Shown: piece after piece, positions 1 to 8,005 of the stretch
How the letters are laid out: every line of letters begins with the position of its first letter
How positions within the stretch are numbered: the first letter of the stretch is position 1
Assembly (NCBI GenBank): GCA_902651635.1
Contig: CACRSC010000086.1
Location: 84,263 to 105,126, forward strand
Source of the DNA: Mastigamoeba balamuthi
Taxonomy: Eukaryota > Evosea > Mastigamoebida > Mastigamoebidae
Reading direction: 5' to 3'
Length of the DNA stretch: 20,864 nucleotides
Made by a program: the position numbers and the translations under genes
The notes under the pieces: model-generated
Told to the model about the DNA's origin: nothing
Database searches by the model: none
The model's input: the letters and a program-made list of their open reading frames with translations, nothing else

Positions 1-400
1 AAGCAGGGCCACGGGCGGCAGCCTGTGGAGAGCAGGTACCACAGGTACCCGCACCACGCGGCTATCCTGCCCTTGTCCACCGCTCTGAGGTCGCTGTTGA
101 GGCGGACGTAGAGTTCTCCTTGGCGCCCTCGTCGTCATCGAGCAGGTAGAATGTATAAGCGACGCGGCAAAGGCCTCGTCGCGCGTCAGCGAGCGGACAT
201 GGGGCGCATCAGCCTGTCGTCGGTGAAATCGGTGGACGCGGCGACGAGGCGCTCGGCGACGTCGTCCCTGAGGACATTGCCCCACAGCAACTCCTCTGCG
301 CACGTCCCCTCTGGCCAACACCCTGAGGCCCAGCTTGGCCTCGACTGCCTCGCACATGCGGCGGCAGCGTAGCAGCGCGCAGGCACGCCTCAACCCCACA
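1..400 (-). pseudogene. Broken ADP-ribosyltransferase-like gene fragment, runs off left edge
   Basis: On the minus strand protein-like segments appear in order but in different frames: CEAVEAKLGLRVLARGDV, then DDVAERLVAASTDFTDDRLM, LTRDEAFAA, AYTFYLLDDDEGAKE, and finally ELYVRLNSDLRAVDKG followed by a W-C-G-Y-L-W-Y-L-L stretch up to the window edge. The spacing of 'EA..', 'YT', 'LY..LN..LR' and 'W..Y...L' resembles the N-terminal part of mono-ADP-ribosyltransferase (ART) domains found in many protists, which modify proteins using NAD. That family link is inference from motif spacing. The catalytic R-S-E region would lie left of base 1 and cannot be seen. At least three frame changes within about 350 bases, with one in-frame stop near 190, argue for a pseudogene; unrecognised tiny introns or sequencing indels could also explain some of them. 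Confidence 0.38.
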
Positions 401-510
401 GTGCCACGAGCACACAACCGGGCAACGCACCACCCTCCCAATTGCAAACACCTCTACCCTCCCACCTTCCTTGCGGGATTCCCTTAGTGCTCTGCGCTGC
501 TGGCCTGCCA
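371..510. repeat. Dispersed repeat, inverted partner at 10628-10760
   Basis: This stretch on the plus strand closely matches the reverse complement of 10628-10760. Shared blocks include GGCAACGCACCACCCTCCCA near 421-440 and a run over 488-509 that is exact in both copies. The right-hand copy lies just downstream of the kinase gene's stop codon. The left copy overlaps the 5' side of the broken ADP-ribosyltransferase-like fragment. It has no visible coding role, terminal repeats or target-site duplications. Confidence 0.6.
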
Positions 511-1280
511 TCTGCCAGCGACCAGTTCCTCTCAATCGCCCCGGAGCGCTTCCCCACCGGTGCGAATGGGCAAGGGGGGCTGTGTTGGGAACACACCCAA
601 TCAGAGGACTATGCACCAAAGATGACCGCTGCTGCTTGACTCGTCGTCTAGAGAGCGATGCCGGACAGGAGATGGTGACCCGCACTTCAACGGACGAGCA
701 TGGCCCCCGCTCGCTTTTCGCTCACTTAGTTTGTGGGCTCGCTGCTTTCAGACCCGTGGGCGCTGATCAGGAGGCTGTGCTGGACGCCCCTCCCCCCCCG
801 TGTGCGAGAGCGAGCTGTTGCGCGGGTCTGGCTGGGGGGAGATGACCAGCACAAGGGCACCTCTGCTTGTTGCTGCCAGCAGCCTCAGCTCAAGCACCAC
901 AGAGGCAAGCCCATGCAGCGCCAAGCACGACCGGTTCGGGCGTTGAGGAATTCCGGGCTCTGCGGGGACACTCGGCCAGCTGCCCCTGATCGGCTGGAGT
1001 AACTGCGGCCTGGCGTCCTCATCTCCCGGGCCCCCAGAAGGGCACAGAGTCCGAGGGAGAGGGACAACCACCCAAGAGCCCGTCCGAGCTCGTCCTGCCA
1101 TCGGCGCTCAAGCGCGACGAGGCTGTTTCCTCCCACTAGCTGCCTCGCTGGCTCGGATCGAGGCTTCTCCTGCGACTCCGAGAAAAACTGACGCACTCCC
1201 TCGTGGGGGAGGAGACCATCCACGACAATGCCCCACGGACTGAAAGGCACGCGTTTGCAGACAGCGACAGAAATGGGTGA
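511..1280. other. Intergenic region, no supported gene
   Basis: About 770 bases without a convincing coding segment. The open frames here are compositionally odd (Arg, Ser and Pro rich), overlap one another on both strands, and show no domain-like segment. No RNA gene was recognised. Confidence 0.5.
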
Positions 1281-1289
1281 TTGTCCTGA

Positions 1290-1346
1290 TGACGTCACAC
1301 ACGATCGAACCACACCGGGCGCGCCAATACGTCCTTACATTATAAC
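1290..1346 (+). promoter_or_regulatory. Putative promoter: TGACGTCA site and TATA-like box
   Basis: A perfect TGACGTCA palindrome, the classic CRE/ATF-type bZIP site, lies at 1290-1297. A TATAAC element in an AT-rich context lies at 1341-1346, 51 bases before the ATG at 1397. The order and spacing suit a core promoter with a short 5' leader. Function is inferred from motifs only. Confidence 0.4.
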
Positions 1347-1396
1347 ACGCCCACAGCACTCACTGGCAGCGAGCTCTCGGCAGCGACCAACCAAGG

Positions 1397-2655
1397 ATGG
1401 GCATTGTGGCGTCGGCAGCCAAGGACACCGAGGCCACCCAGAAGAACGAGCTCGACCGCCTGGTGACGGCGCTGCAGAACCGCCTGGACGCCTTCGAGGC
1501 CGAGGTGAGGCTGACGCGCGGCAGCGGCGAGGGGAGGACGACCGAGGTCAGCGGCGGCCGCACCATCATGCGCGTCTCCGAGGTCCGCGTGGCGAGCTCC
1601 ACCGACGTCGACAAGGAGCTGACGGCCGGCGTCGACAGCTTCTTCGCGGCCGCCCAGGCGGCGGTCGCCGGCGACAGCCAGGGCGCCAAGCAGGCGGCCG
1701 TCGAGGGCGCCAAGAGCGTGCTCATGGGCGGCGTCCGCACGCTGCTGGGCGTGTGCAACGGCCAGAGCATGACCAAGAGGTCCTTCGTGGTCCTCTTCAT
1801 CAACAACGCCTTTGTGCGGTCAGTGGCTCCCCCCCTTCCGGAGCTCCCTCCCACCCGCCCCCACGCGGCCCAGCCTCAAGGGCCCCTCGGGCGCGCGTGC
1901 GCAGCGTCGACTACTACCTCTACTCGTACTCGGTGTCGGCGCGCAAGTGGGGGATGGAGGCCGACAGCGCGGGCGTGTGCTACCTGGCCGACCTCGCGGT
2001 GCTGCAGACCAAGGACCTGCACCCCGAGGAGATCGACTTCCTGACGTCGCAGGCGCTCCAGGTGGGCCCCGGCGACTTTGGGGCGCTCGTCAAGGCCAAG
2101 GTCAACCTCACCCAGGTCGCCGTGCTCTCGCGCCTGCTCCAGCGCGAAAACCTGGGCTTCAAGGAGATCGCGGAGATCTGCAAGGAGCTCGCGGCCTCGC
2201 AGGCGGCCGTCGCAGAGGCCTTTGCCCAGCTGCCCTCGCGCACCGAGGCCCGCGCGCGCGCCTTCATGGCCCCCGGCGTCCGCGAGCGGCTCTGCGCCGA
2301 GATCAAGGAGGCCGACGACAGGCTCCGCGAGGCCGAGGCGCAGCGGGCCGGGGGCAGCTCCGGCAGCGCCCTGCTCACGGCCGCGAGCGCCGGCGAGGCC
2401 CTCGGTGCCGTGTGCGAGGTCGGCATCAGGCAGCACAGGCTCGACGTGCTGCAGCTCGAGCTCAGGGAGAACGACCGCGTGGTCGCCCAGTACCAGAGGC
2501 AGCGCGGCATCGACGCGTCCGTCGCCGCCCCGGCCTGGCCGTCGGTGCGCAGGGACGCCAACGCCAAGGGGCCCTTGCCACCGGACCCTCTGGTGCCGCA
2601 CAGCCTCGATGAGGGCGGGTCAGGCTCGCCGGCGCCGGCACCCGCGGACCAGTGA
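1397..2655 (+). CDS. Unknown protein, probably N-myristoylated (two exons)
   Basis: Two exons, 1397-1818 and 1905-2655, joined by an 86-nt GT-AG intron (phase 2), encode 390 residues. The join is supported because FINNAFVR continues directly into VDYYLYSYSVSARKWG, and the lengths sum to a multiple of three. The protein begins MGIVASAA, with Gly2 and Ser6 fitting the N-myristoylation rule, so membrane attachment is likely. Residues 15-40 are helical and charged. The middle has a hydrophobic, aromatic-rich core (VVLFINNAFVR...DYYLYSY). A long helical region with many Glu, Lys and Leu follows, and the tail after about residue 350 is Pro/Ser/Gly rich. I see no enzyme motif. The VLFINNAFVRVDYYLY patch loosely recalls uncharacterised fungal and protist proteins, a weak resemblance. 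The start was chosen as the first ATG after the TATA-like box. Confidence 0.8.
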
Positions 2656-2984
2656 CCTCGCGCAAGTGCCCGCCGACACTCTCCCCGAAAGGCACCTGGC
2701 TGCTCTTCACCCTCTCTGTGGCACACTCCGTGCCCTGCATCTCCCACCGAGCTGAATATAGATGTGCCCCTCTTCTGTGGGAGCCTAGTGGCCTGCCATT
2801 CACAGGGAAACAGGCGTTCCCCTTGCCACGCTTGCTTTGCTCCAAGGGAGCCCTGCAATATTTATGCGAGCAGGACAGAATGGCAGTCGGGAGGAGACTC
2901 GAGCTCCATGCTGGTGCCCTTTCCAGCCTCGTTGGAAGGGAGGCTGTCTGTGAATAGCTTTGGGGCAGGTCGATGAATCTCAAG
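2656..2984. other. 3' flank / intergenic region
   Basis: The 3' side of the upstream gene. No AATAAA is present. AT-rich spots occur near 2755 and 2858 but none is a clear polyadenylation signal. No gene supported. Confidence 0.4.
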
Positions 2985-3225
2985 AAGTGCCGCGGTGGGT
3001 CATATTGCAGCCCGGTTCGCACAGGCCTCGTCCGGGCTCAGCTGCGCTGTCGTCTTCTCGGTCATCAAGTGCAGGTGCCTCATCGAGCACGGCCCCGAAC
3101 TCTTCGCCGCCCACATGCAGGCCCATGAGTCTTCCGCTGCCACTGGCGTTCCCACCATCCCCTGCGGGCTCCGTCGTGCAGCCTGCGCCGCCAGATACGG
3201 ACCACCACCGCCTGAGCCAAGCCGA
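2985..3225 (+). pseudogene. Decayed inverted copy of last exon of the 3303-4260 gene
   Basis: Read on the plus strand this region gives FAQASSG, a hydrophobic patch (CAVVFSVIKC) and then LFAAHMQAHESSAA. These parallel FTQASAA, the second membrane segment and LDAAHVQAQESSAA in the intact neighbour on the minus strand. After that the Pro-rich tail continues, but in another frame (PPSPAGSVVQPAPPD). The relic lacks most of the charged loop and has lost a single frame. The two genes are tail-to-tail, their 3' ends about 80 bases apart, so the pair forms an imperfect inverted repeat. I see no start codon or promoter. It is best read as a non-functional duplicate of exon 3. Confidence 0.55.
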
Positions 3226-3302
3226 GAGAGCAGCTCTGTCCACAAAAACCGCGCTCTCTTGCTGCGCGGGTACAACTCCATTGATTTCACTGCTCGCAGG
3301 CA

Positions 3303-4260
3303 CTACTTGGGGCCACTGGGTTCCGGCGGTGCTGTTGCCTCGAAGCCCATCAGCGGCGGCGGCGGACCGTAGCACGCGGGTTGCGGCTCTGCCTTATCGG
3401 GGTAGGGCGGCGGGGCATCCCCGGGGACGTTGCCCGACTCGCACGGCGGGGCGATGGCGCCGTACACCGGGGGCGCCGGCTCTGGCGGCGCAGACGGCAC
3501 CGCTGCGTCCGCACACGCTGGCGGGTCCGCAGCGCTCCCAGGAGAGCACTGCGGTGCCGCACCGTCAGGGGCAGCGGCGGAAGACTCCTGGGCCTGCACA
3601 TGGGCGGCGTCGAGGCCGGGGGCGAGCTCGGCGACGGATTGGCACCGGGCGACCCAGTGGACGGCCACGCAGCTGATCATCGCGACGATGCACACCGCGA
3701 CGAACACGCAGGCCACCACGAAGTACCGGTCGTGGCGGCGGCGGTACACGGCCGTGTCGCGCTTGACGCTGCTGAGGAAGTCCTCGAACTCGATGTCGCG
3801 CTGGCGGGCCTCGGCCGCCGAGGCCTGTGTGAACATGACGGCGGCCACCACAACGCTCGCCAAGCCGACCGCCGCTGTGGCAACTGCGGGTCAGCCTCCG
3901 GGCGCTGGGGCAGAGGAGGGGGAGCGCAGGCTCACCGAGCAGACCGCAGAGGACTCCTGGAGAGAGAGAGAGAGGGAGGAGGGGACGTGAGGACTGCGGG
4001 GCCGATAAGGAGCTCTCGGGCGCACGGTATCGAGTGGGGATGCCCTGGCAACAGCTGCCGGCGTGGTTCGTGCCCCCCGATTGCATGACGATGGTGAAGC
4101 TGCCGGGGTGGCTGTGCGTGTGCCCCGGTCCCATGGACATGCCGTACCCCGAGCCCATGGACATGCCGTACCCAGACCCCATGGACATCCCGACTCCGCC
4201 CCTCATGTGCCCCGATCCCATGGATCCGCCGAAGCTGCTGTGCCCGAACCCGTAATGCAT
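3303..4260 (-). CDS. Two-pass membrane protein with Gly/Met/His N-terminus and Pro-rich tail
   Basis: Three exons on the minus strand, 4260-4026, 3956-3936 and 3883-3303, give 278 residues; lengths sum to a multiple of three. Exon 1 encodes a low-complexity head starting MHYGFGHSSFGG with three GYGMSMGS-like repeats and a HTHSH patch. The 21-nt middle exon adds a VLCGLL segment that completes the first membrane helix (VATAAVGLASVVVAAVMF). A charged loop (AEARQRDIEFEDFLSSVKRD) follows, then a second helix (YFVVACVFVAVCIVAMIS). The tail of about 115 residues is Ala/Pro rich with PPPYP and YGPPPP motifs, which in other proteins bind WW or SH3 domains. Family unknown. A function at a membrane with the tail on the same side as the head is inferred from two helices. 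An upstream GTG-started extension was rejected in favour of the ATG. Confidence 0.72.
3936..3956 (-). other. 21-nt microexon
   Basis: The minus-strand sequence has a long CT-repeat tract ending in CCAG just before 3956 and a strong donor GTGAGC just after 3936. Including these 21 bases keeps phase 1 on both sides and adds seven residues that extend the first transmembrane helix. Skipping them would also keep the frame, so the exon could be alternatively spliced. Confidence 0.6.
4121..4195 (-). repeat. In-frame 24-bp coding minisatellite (GYGMSMGS units)
   Basis: About three tandem 24-bp units, each containing CCCATGGACATGCCGTACCC or a near copy on the plus strand, encode Gly-Tyr-Gly-Met-Ser-Met-Gly-Ser repeats in the head of the membrane protein. 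The unit length is a multiple of three, so copy number can change without breaking the frame. Confidence 0.75.
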
Positions 4261-4684
4261 GGCGGGTCGCTGCCTCTGCCTGCTGCTGCACACCCCAACA
4301 GTTTTTTGTGCACCTGATTTCTTTTCTCAATTTCGTTTCTCTCAGCACAAATCAGCGCCGATGGACAACCGCCAGCAGTGATTCAGAAAAATGACGCTGG
4401 TCCCCTGACTTTCGAAGCCCGAGTGCTGCTGTGTGAGACCCAGTATTGCATAAGGAGCCTCGCGTCTTTCAAGCGCCGTGTCTCGATGTATTTCGGCTCT
4501 GCGGTAGTTCGTAGATCGCAAACAGAATTCACCGTTAGGGTAATGACTGTTCTTTGGTGCAACTCGATTTGAATCACACATAGAAGGTTCGAACGGAGGC
4601 AAATTCTCGTGCAACGTGCATTGCGAGGGATGCAACTAGCACACGACCACGGCGAGTGCAGTCACGAGGATGGAGAGCGTCAGA
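4261..4684. other. AT-richer upstream region of the membrane-protein gene
   Basis: Presumed 5' flank of the minus-strand gene. It is AT-richer than the coding DNA and holds pyrimidine runs near 4301-4345. There is no TATA box at a fitting distance and no supported gene. A GGTTCGAAC at 4587 resembles part of a tRNA T-loop but has no tRNA around it. Confidence 0.4.
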
Positions 4685-5170
4685 CACCAGCCCGGCGACC
4701 ATGTCGATTTCTTTTCGTTTTCCGTTGTCAGGATGTCAACACAACAGCCCTGGCGCCGGTGATCCATGCAGGGTCTGGCCACGCGATTTGCCCTGCGGAC
4801 GAGTGGTCATTTCTCGGCGATGAATACGCCTCGAATCACCAAGTACACACCGCACCGTGGCCCCAAGAAACCGGTTTCTAATCGTTGTCGACAACCATCA
4901 TTATTCTGCAGCGCCTCCAGCGACCACCACCAGCCCATGTGGACCGTGGTGGAAGTCCCTGGGATCAACTGGGAGCTGTACTTCAGCTCCAGCTGCAGCC
5001 CCATCGCCCTCGTCCCCGGTGAGCGCCACAGTTGGATCTCCGCGGAATTTCGCCCTCCGAAAATCAATCAATCGTCCACCTAAATCCGCGAACCCACGTT
5101 CCTATTTGCGCCGTATCGTCCCTCGACGCCCACTCTGTCTCCGCGGATGACGACGGCCAGAAAATTGACC
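4685..5170 (+). pseudogene. Truncated duplicate of the 8489-9848 gene and its promoter
   Basis: The stretch 4685-4905 matches the promoter region 8163-8455. 4906-5170 matches exon 2, intron 2 and the start of exon 3 of the intact gene (8812-9064). The shared coding core reads VVEVPGINWELYFSS here and VVEVPEINWELSFSS in the intact gene. The copy has lost exon 1, intron 1 and the 5' part of exon 2; the junction lies in a GCGCCTC present at both ends of the missing piece. The intron is retained, so this is a DNA-level duplicate rather than a retrocopy. Its acceptor CTCAG has become CTCTG, and reading through meets a TAA. No start codon precedes the coding part in a useful frame. It is not expected to make the protein. 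Confidence 0.75.
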
Positions 5171-5218
5171 TGGACAGAAATTTGTCAGAAGAGGGCCTCC
5201 GACCAATACTTGTGCTTG
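5171..5218 (+). repeat. Short dispersed direct repeat, partner 10236-10287
   Basis: GGACAGAAATT, then a CAGA...GAGGG core and GGCCTCCGACC, are shared with 10236-10287 in the same orientation with small indels. It begins exactly where similarity of the truncated duplicate to the 8489 gene ends, so it marks a junction between unrelated duplicated pieces. Confidence 0.5.
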
Positions 5219-5279
5219 GATAACTTCTTGGGGGAATGGGGGACTGGGGATGAAACGAAAAAAGGAGAGCTCTGGTGTG

Positions 5280-5560
5280 CAAGTTGCCCCCTGGTTCGCT
5301 TCAGGGCCATCGTGGAGCCCAACAACGAGATGTACAACATCGCGCACTATGCCGAGCGTGTGCGGCGATGCTGGCGTGGAGCAGCGGGCCCGAGCAGCAC
5401 GTGGGCTGCTGGAAGGTCCTCGTGCTGCTGCACCACCACGAGATCCCGCTGGGTGTCCCACTGGTCTTCGAGCTGTAGGACCACACGGCCCGCAAGCAGA
5501 AGATGAGTGCCAGCAGAAAGGCTGCACGTCTTCGTGGCCGCCTAAATCTACACGCTCGTA
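5280..5560 (+). pseudogene. Frameshifted coding remnant, family unknown
   Basis: A protein-like segment IVEPNNEMYNIAHYAERVRR follows an acceptor-like TTCGCTTCAG near 5305. The reading then shifts by one base into SSGPEQHVGCWKVLVLLHHH and on to VPLVFEL and a TAG at 5476-5478. Codon choice in both segments resembles real exons (third-position G/C). Downstream, 5490-5560 resembles the 3' end of the SAM-domain relic (6940-7000), suggesting that both were once linked to the same duplicated unit. No domain recognised. A single frameshift could be a sequencing error, but no start codon or intact 5' exon is visible. Confidence 0.42.
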
Positions 5561-6510
5561 GCACGTGTGAGGGCAGATGGAGATGTCAATCAATTGGGTA
5601 GCACAGGGATGTCGTGTTGATCATAGATATGGCTGTTGAGCCACGCATGTTGTAGAAAATAGGAATTTGCCAGATTCACACCAAAGTATCTTTTTTCGCC
5701 CTCATCCCTTCTCATCTCAGAGGGTGCTCACAGAACCACGCAGCGGCAGCCGTAGGCCAACTCATTGAAGTCGACGACGTGCAGGAAGCAAATACGGAAT
5801 TTGGGCCTTGCCCCCACGGACTCTGCCAGCTGAAGAGTTCTCCCCTCGGTGCCCATCACGTAGTTGAGCTCCGCCCTCACACCGTGCTGTGAAAAGGACG
5901 GCCATGTGGCATCCCACAGCTGCTGGAACGTGGTGCGCGAGTCACCCCTCGCCTCTATTCCCCATCTGTTGGCCGAATGAGAACAAAACGGGTCTGCGAG
6001 TGCGTGCCCTGGTATCTTGGCCACGCTGAGCTCCTGTCCTGCAACAGCAGTCCAGAAGCACGTGAGCGTAACCTCATAGCTTGAGACGTTATATGTTCTC
6101 CGGGACCCCTGCATGGCCACCTGGGTGCACTGGGGCTCGTCCGAGAGCTCCCAGCCAGCAGGGGGTGGCCCCTGCTCACCCCCTGCTTGGCCAGCTGGCG
6201 CATCTGCGGCTGGTGGTGGTGGTGATGGTGGTTCATCGCCGTTTGTTGCTGGAACTGTGCTGTGCTGCGAATAGGAGCTGATAAAGGCGATCAGCCTTTG
6301 GATTTTCTCACAGTTATCGGACTTCGTGTGAATCCAGGCCAGGTGGCGACTCACTGGTAATTTCTCTCACACTTTTCAGACTCGATGCGAATCTGAAAAT
6401 TCCGTGTCGCTGAAAAGTGGTTTCCGGAGAACCCGCGCAGGTACCATGACCCTGGGAATGCACGACAGTAGTAGCAAAGGGCGTTACCATTGTGTCGGCA
6501 CCTCACATTT
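5555..6510. repeat. Large direct repeat, copy A (partner 6990-8005)
   Basis: About 1 kb that recurs at 6990-8005. The similarity includes the coding gene, its 3' flank with TTTTTCGCCCTCA and CATCTCAGAGGGTGCTCACA, and its 5' flank with the shared blocks CTCACTG, GTTTCCGG and CAGGTACCATG. Similarity stops near 6510 and 8005. The spacer between copies holds the SAM-domain relic. Confidence 0.75.
5728..6354 (-). CDS. Possible gene, unknown protein, copy A (N-terminus disrupted)
   Basis: A minus-strand frame is open from about 6354 to a TGA at 5728 and ends in Y-G-C-R-C-V-V-L. It contains SSYEVTLTCFWT and GVRAELNYVMGTEG, also seen in copy B. No domain is recognised. The frame has no ATG before the conserved part. 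The ATG conserved between copies (6234-6236, reading MNHHHHHHQPQM) is in another frame, because copy A carries extra bases around 6172-6184 (including GTGAGCAG) relative to copy B. If translation starts at that ATG, copy A is frameshifted after about 20 residues. A GTGAGT at 6349-6354 is conserved in both copies and may be a donor, so an upstream exon or splicing could rescue it. Treat it as a gene of doubtful integrity. Confidence 0.4.
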   Translation of the reverse strand: MSRHLAWIHTKSDNCEKIQRLIAFISSYSQHSTVPATNGDEPPSPPPPAADAPAGQAGGEQGPPPAGWELSDEPQCTQVAMQGSRRTYNVSSYEVTLTCFWTAVAGQELSVAKIPGHALADPFCSHSANRWGIEARGDSRTTFQQLWDATWPSFSQHGVRAELNYVMGTEGRTLQLAESVGARPKFRICFLHVVDFNELAYGCRCVVL

Positions 6511-6640
6511 AGCAAGCACCTTCAGCACTCGTACCACAGTAGAGGCCTGCGCATTGCCACACCTGACGCAAGCATCAATTGAGAGTCGCTCAGGGTACCC
6601 TGCACTGAGTGCATAGTCGAGGAGTGTAATAGAGTGCAGC

Positions 6641-7020
6641 ACATGGACGACAGAGCAGGCGGAACAGTGGCTGAGGTCCAACGGCGCAGACGAGGCTGTG
6701 GCAGCTAAAGTAGCAAACAGCGGAATCACAGGAGAACAATGCACTTCGATGCAAAGGACCTTACTGAACTAGGTGTGTCTTACTGGGTGACAGTATCAGG
6801 ATTGCCAGGAATATCACGCAGTTGCGCAAGAACTACTTCAAAGCCGTTCAAAGGCTCGTTGATACAAATCATGGCAAATTCACTGGAGAAATTGAGGATT
6901 ATGCTGTTGTATGCAAAATACACCAACGATGTGAGCAGACTGCGGAGAAAATGCCCTCAGACCACCACAAATGGAAAGGTGTCCGACTCTTCGTAGCCCA
7001 TGTGAGGGCTAAGATGGTGG
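6641..7020 (+). pseudogene. Broken SAM-domain gene exon
   Basis: Three consecutive plus-strand segments in three frames make a recognisable sterile alpha motif: WTTEQAEQWLRSNGADEAVA...ITGE (6644-6735), then HFDAKDLTELGVSYW (6742-6786), then GDSIRIARNITQLRKNYF (from about 6788). SAM domains are ~65-residue helical protein-interaction modules; W-L near the start and the D-L..L-G pattern in the middle are typical. The third segment continues into a charged helical stretch (GEIEDYAVVCKIHQRCEQTA) to about 7020. Two single-base frame changes lie inside the domain. Upstream an intron-like 3' end (ATCAATTGAGAGTCGCTCAG, 6574-6593) is still visible. The relic sits between the two copies of the unknown gene on the opposite strand. 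Confidence 0.62.
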
Positions 7021-8005
7021 TGGTTGTGAGCGCAGGGCGCGGCAACGTCTCTCATAGCACAGGTGTGTCATGTTGATCAATTTGGTGAGCTGTTAAGCAA
7101 CACATTTTGAGAAGAGAGAGAATTGCCAGAGGCACAACAAGTCCCTTTTTCGCCCTCAACCTTCCTCCTAGGCATCTCAGAGGGTGCTCACAGAACCAAG
7201 CAGCGGCAGCCGTAGGCCATCTCTATGAAGTCGACGACCTGCAGGAAGCAAATGCGGAATTTTGGCCTTGTTCCCACAGACTCTGCCAGCTGAAGAGTCC
7301 CCTCGGTGCCCATCACGTAGTTGAGCTCCGCCCTCACTCCGCGCTGTGCACAGGACGGCACTGTGGCAGCAGCCTGGTCCCACACCTGCTGGAACGTGGT
7401 GCGCGAGTCACCCCTCGCCTCGATTCCCCATCTGTTGGGTCGAATGAGTACCAAACGAGTCTGAGAGTGCGTGCCCTTGTCTCTCGGCCACGCTGAGCCC
7501 CTGTCCTGCAACAGGAGTCCAGAAGCACGTGAGCGTAACCTCGTAGCTTGAGACGTAGTATGTTTTCTGGGGCCCCTGCCTCAGGGCCACCTCGGTGGAC
7601 TTGGGCTCGTCCGAGAGCTCCCAGCCAACAGGGGGTGGCCCCACCTTGGCCAGCTGGCGCATCTGCGGCCCGCAGTGGTGGTGGTGGTCGTGGTGATAGT
7701 GGCTCATTGCCGTGGTTGCTGGAATTGTACAGTGTGTTGCAAACAGGGGCTGATAAAAGCGACTCAATGTCGAGAAGCAGTTGACCACAGACGATCCACC
7801 CGATTTTTTCTTCACACTTTTCGGACTTCCCGTGAATCCAGGGTGCGAAGAAATTGACTCACTGAAAAGTCTATCTCACTTTTTGGACATCGTGCCAACC
7901 TCAAGATTCTCGCGCTGCTGAGGTTTCCGGTACCCACACAGGTACCATGGCCCTGGGGATACAAGATAGGCAGCAGTAAAGGGCTTTATCATTGTGTCAC
8001 GCACC
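6990..8005. repeat. Large direct repeat, copy B (partner 5555-6510)
   Basis: Second copy of the ~1 kb unit, in the same orientation. It differs from copy A by many substitutions and short indels in both coding and flanking parts, so the duplication is not recent. Confidence 0.75.
7188..7707 (-). pseudogene. Unknown protein, copy B, frameshifted
   Basis: This copy starts at an ATG at 7705-7707 (MSHYHHDHHHH, a His-rich head matching MNHHHHHH in copy A) and reads through MRQLAK, GWELSDEP and SSYEVTLTCFWT. Near 7436-7441 it has one base more than copy A (TTGGGTCG against TTGGCCG), which shifts the frame into a premature end. The continuation in the next frame (RWGIEARGDSRTTFQQ... to CRCLVL and TGA at 7188) is still well conserved. 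Retained reading on both sides means the break is recent or a sequencing error. No domain is recognised. Confidence 0.6.

Noticed and set aside
6213-6236. Poly-His stretch as a metal-binding or tag-like motif
   Set aside because: The CAC/CAT run may simply be a short tandem repeat at an unstable site. The frame is not open into the rest of the protein in copy A.
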